In this document: positions 22,900 to 33,687 of the stretch, one piece after another
Layout: each line of letters starts with the position of its first letter
Numbering within the stretch: the stretch's first letter is position 1
Assembly: GCA_002102555.1 (NCBI GenBank)
Contig: MCFL01000045.1
Location: forward strand, 1 to 64,000
From: Catenaria anguillulae PL171
Taxonomy: Eukaryota; Blastocladiomycota; Blastocladiomycetes; Blastocladiales; Catenariaceae
Direction of reading: 5' to 3'
Length of the DNA: 64,000 nucleotides
Made by a program: the position numbers and the translations under genes
The notes under the pieces: model-generated
Databases searched by the model: none
Seen by the model: only the letters and a program-made list of their open reading frames with translations
What the model was told of the DNA's origin: nothing

Positions 22900-24601
22900 T
22901 TCACCCATTCCCAGGCAGGTCCAGACTGGCATTCACGGCCGATCTGGTGGCCGCCAAGGACTTCTGGCCGCATACCCAAGTCTCTCTCAATCTTTGCTCG
23001 AACAGTTTGCACAAATGAGTCCAGACAAGCAAATCGCAGCACATCATGTCCTTCGAGGCGAGCACGTCTTGATCCACGGTCCTGGTGGGACAGGCAAATC
23101 TTTCTTGATTGCGTGGTTGCGAAAGGCCCTGATTGAGATTGGAAAGCGTCCAGCAGTCACTGCGACGACGGGCGTTGCTGCAGTACATGTGTTTTCTCCA
23201 TACCCGCCTCCAACTCGTTCCTTCTGGGCTCATGTACACACTCATCCCGTTTGCCGTGATCAGTAATGTTCAAGGTGCAACCGTGCACGTCTAGGCCGAG
23301 ACGACGACGCCGATTACAATTTCGACAAGGATGATAGCAAGTGCAATGTAGACACGGATGGACCTGTTTCGGCCACGACGTTGATTGTGGATGCAGTGTC
23401 CATGTTGTCGTCGCACAAGTTTGAAAAGCTGAATGAGCGCATCCAGCATTTGTTCGTTGCTCTCTATTGCACAAGATTATCTTGCACACCCACTGACCGC
23501 GCTTTTGACTTGGCGTGTGTGGTATGCCTAGGCGACGGGACGAGCGTTTTCTCGGTGGGTTGCAAGCAGTGGTTGTCGGCGGTCCGCTCTCACTTTCCAT
23601 CAACCTCGGTTGTCGTGTTGGCTCATACTTCATGCACAATGACCACGTCTGTCATGTAGACTTTCTCCAACTGCCGCCGGACTGCTCGACTAGCGGCGAC
23701 GCGACCTGTCCAGTCAAGCTGCTTCCGTTCCTCCAAACTCGCCGTCGTTAGAATCGCCGCTCCGGAACAACCCATCTGCACGCATTGGCGTCCACAGCAG
23801 TTTCCACGGCCGCCCCTCACCTTCATCTGTACAAGCGCAACTTACCCGCCAATCAGCACAACCAGCGCATGCTGGGTCGCCTACTCGACTCGAAACCGGC
23901 CCCGCGGTACGCGCAAGACTGGTTCCATCCAGATAACGAGCGGTTTCCGCACGCGCGCGAGACGATGCTGAAGCACGCCACACAAAAGACGCCTTGAAGC
24001 TTGCGTTCGGATATCCCTTCATGTGCATCAAGAACTTGGGACCCATCGATTCCGAGTTTATGCGCACCCTTCTTCACGCCACACAGAACGGCAGAGCATC
24101 GAGATTTCCGATGGCTCCACGGGTGGGTGAGGTACGAGTCGTCAATGGTTCGCGCGGAATGGTTGTGGGTTTAGGCAAGGTCTGCGGGTACCCTATTGTG
24201 CAAGTCGACAATGTCCATCGACTCGTGATGAATGGTCGGCCGCGTTGACTACCGCAAAACGCGTATGATATGAACGTATGGTTGACGAACATGGTACCGT
24301 CGCGGATGATTGGATCGAAACCGTGGTTGGCAAGCGTGTCCAGCTGCCGCTGGTTGTCAACTATGCCATGACAGTGCACAAGGCGCAGGGGCTGAGGCTT
24401 GATCGTGCCGTGGTGCACTTGGACCATGTGTTTGCGGAACATCAAGCGTACGTTGCGCTGAGTCGGTTAAGGTGCCATGAAGGTTTACAGGTCGTGGAAG
24501 GAGCCAAGCAAGTGAAAAAATGGAGGGTGAATCGGTCCGTGATTGAGTGGGTGGCGGCACAGGAAGCCAGGTACGAGGTCGAGAGTGGAAGTGTAGTTTG
24601 A
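22900..24601 (+). pseudogene. Decayed second copy of the PIF1-like helicase
   Basis: Pieces of the same helicase recur in order but in different frames. The Walker A region near 23040-23190 reads HGPGGTGKSFLIAWLRKA. The Walker B region near 23380-23450 reads IVDAVSMLSSHKFEK, with the usual acidic Glu replaced by Ala in the core DE pair. VDFLQLPP lies near 23660, the region near 23820-23995 reads YAQDWFHPDNERFPHA before a stop, and the region at 24278-24601 carries VHKAQGL and YVALSRLRCHEGL. The middle is shortened and interrupted by stops and frameshifts, so no full helicase can be made. The 3' 280 bases are almost identical to the intact gene while the 5' half is well diverged. Confidence 0.85.
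24322..24599 (+). repeat. Segment almost identical to 21940-22215 (3' end of intact PIF1-like gene)
   Basis: By eye the two roughly 275-base stretches differ at about six positions, and the last 140 or so bases (from AGGTGCCATGAAGG to the GTGTAG before the copy's stop) are identical. Sequence similarity ends abruptly at the 3' edge. Upstream coding regions of the two copies differ at many silent and non-silent sites. Confidence 0.85.
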
Positions 24602-25100
24602 TTGACCGGGTGACGAAAGACCATTTCCGCTCGTTGTTTCTTGATCTATTGGACGAGCATGGCTGTGATCTGTATTTACGACCTACGCTCCATATTACTA
24701 TCTGCTTTTGGTCGAGCACTCGCCGATTTACATACTGAATTTGAAAAAGAGAGACCCGATGCCTGCATGGTGGCATGTTCGTGTGTTGGATCGGCGGCCC
24801 AATCAGAGCGAAGCGTTCTGATCAGCCCATCGGACCTGCATTTATCAAAGGTGTCAAATGCGGTGATGAATCAACAGCAATAAACGACTGGACCTGTCCC
24901 TACTCGCCGCAATTGCTTGTTCGGATTGTGTACCATCGATTGACCCTGTACCCAAGTCGTCAAACCTCATCCAATCCAGGTCCCGTGTGATTCTCACCAA
25001 CTGCAGCCCCCTCCACAACATCTGATCCAACCAACAACCTAACCTACCTGCAACGAGAGGCTGATTGATCCTCGATTGCCCGTCACCCCAACAAGCAGAA

Positions 25101-27607
25101 ATGACGGTCTCCTCGCCTTTTGCCTTTACCGACGACGAGTTGACGCACTTGCGCAACCATGTCGAGTCGCTTCTCAAGACCTTGTACGTTACGGTCGCTT
25201 CTGTTTCTTTCGTCAGGTGCTTGTCTCAATCGTCATCTCACCCACACTCCGTTTCTTTTGCTTTGGCGGACGTTATTCTCAGCTACGACTCGGACATTGG
25301 TCCAATGTGCGACTACGTCATCACGCTCCTGCGCACGGGCGACTTTGACGTCAACACCCTCACGACGTTTGCCAAGGACCAGCTCAACGACTTTTTGGGC
25401 GACAACACAAACGACTTTGTCGACCGCCTCATGCATGATGTTGTTGCTCGCTCCTTCTTGCCCCGCGCCAACAGCCCTCCGGCCGCAGCGGTCGCTCCCG
25501 CTTTCCAACCACATGAGCAGCAGCATCACCAGTCAGTCGCCGATCGCATTCAGCTGCGTCCTTCATCTGCATCCGCTGGAACTGCATCGCCGTCGCATGC
25601 CAATGCATTCAACCACCCTGCTGCCAACGCCAATGCCAACAACGCAAACAACAACAGTAACAACCATGCATTTGGTGCCGCCGGGCCCATGCAGGCCCAA
25701 CAGCTGCAACAACAGAGACCGCAACAGCAAGGATTCCAGTTTCAGCCGATTGAACCTCCCAGGTTCCAGCAGCAAAACAATGGATTCAACCAGCAACGGC
25801 CGCCGTTCCAGCAGCACATGCACTCGCAGCTGCCGCAGCCACAACAAGGCTTCCAGCAGCAGCAGCAACAGGGATTCCAGCCTCAACAGCGAATTTGTTT
25901 CCAGTTCCGTGGTTCGTCTGGTTTCCTCTGTTGCACACATTTTTTTTCGCACTGATTCTTTCACTTACACACACCCTCAACATGTGTAAACGTGTAACAG
26001 ACCAAGGCTTTTGCTCTCGCGGCGAAGCGTGTCGCTATGCGCACATTCGCCCAGACGGCGGACCTCGCGACCCCCTGCAAGGCCGGCTGGGACCTCTTCG
26101 TACGCTTCCAGCTCACCATTCATTCCGCATTTCTCATTTTTCTCATATCTCACCCATCTCCTGTTGAACAGCTACCCGCGACAACAACCCGCAAATGTCC
26201 AACCCTCGGTGGCCGCACCAGCCGGCCCAGACCAACCGGGTCCAATCCCCGCCGTGCGCAGCTCCCGGTTTTGCCCCACTTGGCATGCGCCCGCCCCAAC
26301 CTTCGTCGCCGACGCAGCACAGCGGGCCCGGCCCGCAGCCCCAAAAGTCGCTCGCCATTCACAACATTCCAGAAGAACACCTTCGCCGTTCCGCGGTCGA
26401 GGACTACTTTTCACGCTTTGGCTCGATTGCCCGCGTTACGATTGCCGAGGATCCGGCCGAAAAGCGTGCGTTTGTGACATTTAACGACCTGGACGCCGCC
26501 ATTGCTGCGAAAACGTGTCCCGATGCCATTTTCGGCAACCGGTTTGTGCGCGTGTCGTACTATGTCGAGGGCATGACGTTTGCCAAGCCGGGCGACAGTG
26601 CCGGCGACGCATCGAGCGCGGGTGCCATGGCCGGAAGGGGTCGGGGCCGCGGCGGCCGCGGCGGCGGGCACATGGGCGCTGGGCAAGGCTGGTATCCGCC
26701 GCCCGGCGGGTATTACCCGCCTCCTGGCTATCCGCCCGTCGGCGCGTACCCGGGCTACTATGGCGCACCGTACGGACCAATGGGCGCGCCAATGGGTGGT
26801 GTTCCACCGGGCATCCTATCTGAGCAAGAAGCGCAAGAGCGCGTGGCCAAAGCCACGGCCAATTTGGCCAAGCTCGAGTCCATGTGGAAAAAGATCACTG
26901 AAAAGCTCGAGGGCAGTGCCGTGGATGCTGCGCAGCGTACCGAGTTGGAGGGAATGGCGGCCAATTTGGGTAAGCAAATGGATGCCATCAAGAACCGTTT
27001 GGTGGCGGATCCCATGACGGCCGACCTGGTGCCGCAAATTGTCAAGGAGGTAAGTGAGAGGAAGAAGAGGGAGGCCTTGGATGCCGAGTTGGCGGCCATT
27101 GAGAGGCAGAGACATGTTGCCGTCAGCGGAGCCGGGGCAGCGGCGAGTTCAGCAGCGGCATCTGGCGTGGATAAGGGCATGGAAAGCGATGATGATGGAC
27201 TGGACATTGATGTGGGCAGTTCGGCAGGTGGCGGGTCCATGTCTGGGACAAGCGTTGCCGGGTCGGGACCGGCCACTGGCGCAGCCGCAGGTGCAGGCGT
27301 ACCAGCAAATGCGAATCCCAACTGGTTGGCCGCAACGCAAAAGTATTCGCTCGATTTGCGCCCGACAAGCTTGTTGATTTCGGGCGTTCCCACCAACAAG
27401 GCGCAGGAGGTGATCGCGGCCATGGCCACATATGGCGAACTGGTCGAGTCAAGTGTCGTGGGCGCCGAGCAAGGTCAGGAGCAGGCTGCAATTGTGATCA
27501 AGTACAAGGCACGGGTGCTGGCCGAAAAAGCCATGGCGGGTGGCGTGCCGGGTGGAGTGGTGGATCCCATGGAGGCGTCGGGACTCAAGGTGGAGTGGAA
27601 GTTTTGA
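25101..27607 (+). CDS. RBM26/RBM27-like RNA-binding protein (PWI-like, CCCH finger, two RRMs)
   Basis: Four exons, 25101-25183, 25283-25911, 26001-26099 and 26172-27607, join to 748 residues. The N-terminal PWI-like helical domain is split by intron 1 (ends DFVDRLMHDVVARSF). A Gln/Asn-rich stretch follows. A CCCH finger created only by splicing (CFQFRDQGFCSRGEACRYAH, spacing C-x8-C-x5-C-x3-H) lies near residues 233-253. RRM1 is near 328-400 (SLAIHNIPEEHLRRSAVEDY), then a Gly-rich RGG-like region, a helical segment, and a C-terminal RRM near 663-745 (TSLLISGVPTNKAQEVIAAM). This order matches animal RBM26/27 and fission-yeast Rmn1, partners of the nuclear exosome adaptor (MTREC/PAXT) in RNA surveillance; that role is inferred from family. 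Intron 2 starts with GTTCGT. Confidence 0.87.
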
Positions 27608-28184
27608 CTCTGGTCGAGTCTCTTTGTGTCGTGTCTGTAATTTGTAGCGTCTTTCTTTTGCTTTCTCTTTGCCCGTTTGCTTTGCCCGATGCTTGACCAA
27701 CAGTCTGTCTATCATTCAATGTCATATTCAATAATTATTCTCTCTTGTTTGGCCTATTCCCATGATTGGATCCAAGAATACACACACATTTGCCCTCTCG
27801 GACACTTGCAATGTGCATATATGAAAATGGAGTGTGAGAGTCTGCCGGCGGGCTCATGGGAAGCGCGAAACCGAACACAGGGCAAACTCGAACTCAAAAA
27901 AAAGAAGAGTTAAACCAATAAGCCAGTGGCACCCCCGTCCCATCTTTTGGCTTAGCCAACGTCTTCTGTCGGTTAGCCTTAGGAACTCGCCTCTTCTCTT
28001 GTCGACATCAATGGAATGCGTAGACCACAAATTGCAACCTCGGATTCTTGACTCAAGTACGATGCAATCTCAATTCCGTCATACACTCGAGTATTTACCA
28101 TGGCCACACTGACCCACCCCAACTTGAATGAACGGATTTCAGAGCACAACCACCCAAAAACACAATCAGAAAACAATATACACA
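27608..28184. other. Intergenic region between RBM26/27-like and AT-hook genes
   Basis: About 580 bases with no clear gene. It should hold the RBM26/27-like 3' end and the promoter of the AT-hook gene. An ATG at 28128 is in frame with the next gene and could be an alternative start. Confidence 0.4.
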
Positions 28185-29642
28185 ATGGCCCAATCCGAAT
28201 CACAGGCGAGGTCTATGACCTACTACCTCCTCAATCTCGACGACAAGCTCTACTCTGTCGCCCGCCTCGCCACGGCGGACCCGGACAATGTCCTCGTCCC
28301 CGCCGAAGCCCTGATCCAAGCGGTGCTGGCCGACGCTGGCCGCGATCCGCTTGATGCGGCCGAGCTCGCCAAGTTTGGCGCCGCGGCCGCAAAGTACCCG
28401 GCCATGGAGCCCCTCATTGACGACGACGTCAAGCGGGTCAAGACGTTTGCCAAGAAGCTCGCCACGGATGCCGCGGGCAAGGAGTACGAGGGCAAGCTCG
28501 TCGACATGGGCGTCCATCAGCGCAGGCACGTGCCCATGTTGCCGCTCAGGGACTTTGCCAAGTTGGCGCGCAAGTTTTGCAACTTGGACGAGGACGATTT
28601 GCCCGAAACGTTGGCAGCGGAGGATCCCGCAAAGTCGTTTGTGGATGGCATCAAGTTCCGCGGACGCAACCGCGGTGGCGTCGAGCACGAGCCCGCGCCT
28701 GCCAAGAAGCGGACGGCCGGCCAGCGTGATCAGAGCGACGACTCGGACTCGTCGGATCGTGCTGAAGCTGCGTCACCATCGCCAAAGAAGAAGGCAAAGA
28801 CGGCAGCGGCCGCCACTGCTGCCCCGACGGCTGCCAATGGTGACGCCCCTCAACCCAAGCGCCGTGGCCGCCCGCCCAAGAACCCCGAAGCCGTTGCTGC
28901 TGCTGCTTCGGCCGCTGCTGCCGGTACTCCCACACCTCCCAAAAAGGTTGGCCGCCCGCCCAAGGCCAAGCCGCAAGCCGATGCCATGGATGTCGACGAC
29001 ACTGGTGCAGTGCCCAAGGCCAAGCGTACCCGCAAGGTGTCGCAACTGAACGATGACGAAACGGACCAGATTGCACCCACGCCGCCTCGCGCCACCTCCG
29101 CCGCGGCTTCCGGCAAACCAAACAAGCTCGACCCTGCCTCGGTCTCGCTCAACGACCTTGCCGATATGCTCGCCACGGCCACGGGCGAGCAGCTCCAAGC
29201 TGCGCAGAACGCCATGCAGGACCGCCTCAGGAAGCTCGAGCAAATGCGTGCCGATCAGCGCAAGGCCAAGCAAATGCTGCTCGAGATGCAAAAGGAAGAG
29301 AACGACATGCAGGCCTTGTTGAAGGCACATGAATCGACCGTCAGTGCGTCGGTGGACAAGATGTTTGCGGCGCATGCCGTCGCCGCGACAAAGGAGTCGC
29401 GCAAGAGCAGCAAGAAGTCGGCCGGCGCTTCTGCAAAGGACACTGTCACGCCCAAGGCGGCCGAGAGAAATGCTGCCGTGTCAGCCGGGCCCTTGTCGCC
29501 CACGCCCCAGGCCAAGGGAACGCAGGCACAGCAGCCACCTGCGGCATCGCCGGCCAAGACGCCCGTGGGTTCCTCTGCCGCCGAGGGCAGTAAGAAGAAG
29601 AAGCGCGGCAAGCGTAGCAAGAACGTGACCGAGTCTGACTAA
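28185..29642 (+). CDS. AT-hook nuclear protein of unknown function
   Basis: A single exon coding 485 residues from the ATG in CACAATGGCC context (28185). An in-frame ATG at 28128 would add 19 residues. The first 160 residues look folded (TYYLLNLDDKLYSVARLATA, HVPMLPLRDFAKLARKFCNL) but match no family I know. The middle is acidic/basic low complexity with two AT-hook cores, KRRGRPPKNP and KVGRPPKAKP, which bind the minor groove of AT-rich DNA. A coiled-coil-like helix follows near residues 345-400 (LRKLEQMRADQRKAKQMLLE) and the C-terminus is Lys/Arg-rich (KKKKRGKRSKN), a likely nuclear signal. A chromatin-associated role is inference. Confidence 0.72.
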   Translation: MAQSESQARSMTYYLLNLDDKLYSVARLATADPDNVLVPAEALIQAVLADAGRDPLDAAELAKFGAAAAKYPAMEPLIDDDVKRVKTFAKKLATDAAGKEYEGKLVDMGVHQRRHVPMLPLRDFAKLARKFCNLDEDDLPETLAAEDPAKSFVDGIKFRGRNRGGVEHEPAPAKKRTAGQRDQSDDSDSSDRAEAASPSPKKKAKTAAAATAAPTAANGDAPQPKRRGRPPKNPEAVAAAASAAAAGTPTPPKKVGRPPKAKPQADAMDVDDTGAVPKAKRTRKVSQLNDDETDQIAPTPPRATSAAASGKPNKLDPASVSLNDLADMLATATGEQLQAAQNAMQDRLRKLEQMRADQRKAKQMLLEMQKEENDMQALLKAHESTVSASVDKMFAAHAVAATKESRKSSKKSAGASAKDTVTPKAAERNAAVSAGPLSPTPQAKGTQAQQPPAASPAKTPVGSSAAEGSKKKKRGKRSKNVTESD

Positions 29643-30035
29643 ATTTTCGGGCCAATTCTTGCCTACGCGGCCGATAAGGTTGTGTTTTTCCGTTGCCGGT
29701 TCCTTTTCCCATCCACCGGTTTGCGTTCTGGCTTTGTTCTTCTTCATTTACTTTCACTGCCGGTTGTGCTATCTTCATTCTCCGTGACACTTTGCCTCCC
29801 TCTTGTCTTTTTTTTTTTTTTCTTTGCCTTGTGCCATCCTGTTTGTTTTTCCCTTCTCGACATATTTATTCTGGATGCCCACATACACAACGGATCATCT
29901 TAGTTTGTTCTCTTGTTTTTGTTCCTTACACTCGGACTTGGACCTTTGCAGCCAATCCATGAAGGTCATTTCATGTCTCTAAAGCAATGACTCTAACGAA
30001 CTACGACCCAATCATCAATGCACAAGCCTACCGAC

Positions 30036-31240
30036 TTATTGCCCCTTCTTTACGACCCCGTTCCCATTTGCTGCTGCCCCACCAACGCTCGCACTTGCAC
30101 TCGCCCCCGGCCCACCCCGCAACTCTGAAATCAATCCCCTGACCCTCCCGCTTGGCGCCTTGGGAACATTCATGGCCACAATCGAACTGCATGGGTACGA
30201 GTGACAACTTGCGCCGACGGGTCGGAACTTTGAATGCGACTCTGCCTGTTGCTGAGCCTTGCGCGCCTCGACTTGGTCGCGTACAGCTTGCTCGAGTTCC
30301 GATTTGCTCGGGTGTGGATTGTGCGGGCGGTACTCTGGGAAGGTGTTGAGATAAGGTTGAGCGCACGAGGTTGGGCGCCAGGGCTTTTCGGGTTGTGGCG
30401 AGTGTGGACGTTGGGCGATGGTGAATGGTGCTATGAAAATGACGCAGTCAATCACATGTGCGTAACCAGGACGTTAGTGATGACGAGAACCGACAGCAAG
30501 GCTCAACCTACGTACAAGCACCAGTAAACGGATTCTCGTCAAAGAAGGGCCGTTCGTGCACGGATCCAACAAACGGCTTGCTGTCGACTCGCATTTGCTT
30601 GGACTTTTGCGCCAGCTCGACACTCAACTTGTGCTCTGCATCGTAAGGCGACGGCAGATAGCCGTACGGCTTCCCGATGGTCCCATCGACGTATCCGAAG
30701 CCGCCCTTTTTCGGTGGTGCAGTGTACAAGTTACGCAACGTTGCCTGTTTTGGCGCACTCGTGTCTGGTGCAGGCGGTAGCGGCGGAGGCGTGTCGGTAA
30801 GAGGGTACTGTTGCGATATAGTGCCATAAATCGAGCCTTTCCCGCTCCCACGCGGCGGGACGTTGGACGGGCGAAAGCCTGCCGGGTTGAGGTTACGTTG
30901 GGATTGTTCGCGGCGGTACTGGCGACGCACGACAACCAGGTCCGTATATGCTTCACCTTGGAAGGCGCGCGCGTACGATTGGGCAAAGTAAGTGCCCTCT
31001 TTGGCTGGAGTCGTCGTGAATTGCTTGCCTTGCTCTTGGGCTATGTACAAAATGGATGAGGGCGGGTGGGAACCGATTCGTCAATGGGGCGGGATGATTG
31101 TCAGGTGGTAATGTGTACCTACGTTTCTTTTCCTTTACAGCGGCCGGATTGCCCGTTTTCAAGTACCCCATTTCGGAAAAGAGTCCCATGCGCTCAATGG
31201 CAGGGCGGCGGCCGTCGTCGGCCTGTTCTCCGCCCGTCAT
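30036..31240 (-). CDS. CFAP96/C4orf47-family cilium and flagellum protein
   Basis: Three exons, 31240-31123, 31040-30516 and 30430-30036, join to 345 residues. Family landmarks in order are ERMGLFSEMGYLKTGN near the N-terminus, GKQFTTTPAKEG, SGKGSIYGTISQQYP, PPKKGGFGYVDGTIGKPYGY, SPYDAEHKLSVELAQKS, KPFVGSVHERPFFDENPF, and late HSKFRPVGASCHSYPC. This matches the animal C4orf47 (CFAP96) family, found only in organisms with motile cilia or flagella and assigned to the axoneme/basal body. It is the best organism clue in the window: the fungus should make flagellated zoospores. The exon 2 donor is GTACGT at 30515; an alternative GTGCTT nearby would change only a few residues. Confidence 0.83.
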
Positions 31241-31800
31241 GATGGATTGTAACCGTGTTGTGAGGCCAGGCGGTGACGTGATATCTTGAAGCTGCGAGCA
31301 GTCTCCTGGCCGAAAGTGACAGCTCGGATGGGAGGCAGGGGTATGGGGGAAGTGACAGTCCGGAGGAATCGCTCCAGAAAATGCATGAATGTCGATTGGC
31401 GAGGATTGCTTCAAGATAGCATGTGCCGCGAGTGCATGAGAATAAATCGCGGACGAGACGTGAAGCGGATCAATGTTGGATTTCACGCACGTATAGTCAA
31501 CACATATGCATGTGGATTCAGTGCGAACGCTCCAATCTATGAATGCATTGTGTTAATGTGGCAGGTTTCGATTGTTGTCCGCAGAAGAAGACCAGCTGGC
31601 TGGGTCGATACGTTCGTAAAGACCCCATCGCGATTTCGAACGAACAAGCGCACAATTCTCAAGCTTGGCGACACCAACTTGAACGACAGCGAAATGGTAC
31701 TATACAAGGATCAGACGATACAGTCTCGATTACGAAAGGAAGCAACAATACAGAACAAGACAGCTACATAAAAGCTAAATACGAAATCGCTTTCGTCAAC

Positions 31801-33290
31801 TCATGTGTCACGGCGCACGGCTCGCTTGACCACCTTTGGCCCACCAATGCGCTTGGCACTGGAGCCACTGGAGCCACTCGCCAAGGCCGCTTGCTGCTGC
31901 TTCTTTGCCTCCTCCATCTCCTTCAGCATCTTCTCGTGGGCCTCTCGACTGGCATTGTACGACGCACGGAACCCATCCAAGAATCCGAGCTCCTTGGGCA
32001 CGCCCGAAGCGTCAATCGGCTGGTGCTTGACGAGCTCGGGCAAGTTGAAGCGCTTGCGAATGTTGGGGTTGCGGAGAATGGTGGCTTGGCCCATGGTGTA
32101 AAGAGACGAGGTGATCCAATAGACAAACATGCCAGCGGGCAGAGCCGAGGTGAATGGCAATGCAGCCACGGTGGCGAAACGGAACACCTTTTTCATACTT
32201 TCGACTTGTGGGTTGGACACGCCAGTTTCGGCATTCATCTATGTACATTGTTAGTCAATGCGCGTCAGTGTGCATTGGGGTGCATCAAGTGGGGAAACAA
32301 AAAAAAAAAGGCAATCATGCACATCAGCTTGCGTACCTCGAGCACAGCCAGGAAACCCGCTGTAGCCACAACGGGCAAACCATACGTCGGATCTGCTTCC
32401 GCCAAACTCTGCACCCACAAGAAGTGCTCCTGCTCAAAACTCGGAATCCCGGCCTCGGCAATCTTGCGAATGCCCATAAAGAAGGAAACAAAGATGGGCA
32501 TTTGGATCAAGGGAATGCCAAGCGCCTTGAGTGGGTTGACTCCATTCTTGGCATACAACTCACGCATCTGGAAGGCGGCCATGTTCAACTCGGCCGAGTT
32601 TTTGGTTTCCCGAGCACGGTTCATGGCCGCGGTGATCTTGTCCACCTCGGGCTTGAGGTTATGCATGATGGCGCTTGTCCGCTGCATGCTGATGATGAGC
32701 GGGGTCAGGGCACCACGAATCGCCAGCGTAACGACAATGATTGAGGCCCACCACGGCATGCCCGTGGTGACATGGACAAGCTCGAGTGCATTTTGGATCA
32801 AGCCGACCGGAGTGAAGTACGAGCCGAGGCCGGCCGCCTTCAAGTCGCCGATGGCGTGAATGTCTTGCAAGGTTGTTTCGGGGTTGATGGCTTGAGCGAC
32901 GGCTGACGATGACGAAGCCAAGGCATCTGCAACGGGTGATGCAGAGGCGGCCGATGCGAGTTGCTCAGCGGCAGCGGAAGCGGCTTGCGCACCAGGGCCG
33001 GCGACAGCTTCGGCAGCCTGTTGGCCAGCCTGCGCTACGCTTTCGGAGGAAACAGCTGCGGCTGCATTTGAGGACGTAGAGGAGAAGCGGCCAATCGATC
33101 CAATGCCAGCGAGAAGGACAGGACGGGAGGCCATGGACGTCAGAATGGACGGCGAAGAGCCGAGCATGTGGGCTGCGCCGGTGGCGGCGGAGCGATGGCG
33201 GATTCCATGGGCAGTTGCCGCGGACATGGACCGGCGAGCTGCGGCCGTGACCATTGGGGACCGGAGGGCATGCAAGAGAGACGTTGTCAT
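31801..33290 (-). CDS. OXA1: OXA1 mitochondrial inner-membrane insertase (YidC/Oxa1/Alb3 family)
   Basis: Exons 33290-32337 and 32238-31801 join in phase 0 to 463 residues across a roughly 98-nt intron. The N-terminus is Arg/Ser/Ala-rich without acids (MTTSLLHALRSPMVTAAARR), a good mitochondrial presequence, followed by an Ala-rich linker. The insertase core has GMPWWASIIVVTLAIRGALT, GVNPLKALGIPLIQMPIFVS (the conserved hairpin and helix), FVYWITSSLYTMGQATILRN and a Lys/Gln-rich C-terminal helix of the kind that contacts mitochondrial ribosomes. Oxa1 inserts mitochondrially made proteins into the inner membrane. Length and helix pattern fit the family. Confidence 0.93.
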
Positions 33291-33687
33291 GGCAGTGTGG
33301 GTGATCGTGGGCCAGGCGTCAAACAGGTCGGTCTTACACTGTCGCAGAGTAACTTACATTGGTACGCAGGCAGACGGCAGAGCGGTATCATTGGTTTGTC
33401 TCTGGTCGGGGCTGCTCGGGTCCGATGGATGAAGGCTGAACATGGCGATCCGACTGTGAGGGCCGTCGATTGTGCTCGCAATTGTTGTTCGCACAGTCCG
33501 CACAGTCTGCTACAAGGGCGACGAGGACGACCTCACTTCCTGTCTTTCCATGTGATTATTAGGGACGCTTCCAAACTCAGCATACGATACGCTGCATGAA
33601 GGACACAGATTGCACTCAATACACCAGCACAAACTTGGATACTTACTCACTTGCAAGCAGTCAATTCAACGCGTGGCATGACGATTG

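Noticed and set aside
19213-24601. Helitron transposon, because of the PIF1-like helicases
   Set aside because: No HUH/Rep nuclease motif and no CTAG-type 3' hairpin end was seen near either copy.
28773-29375. Minus-strand 200-codon frame opposite the AT-hook gene
   Set aside because: Leu/Gly/Arg-rich shadow of the Ala/Lys/Pro coding strand.
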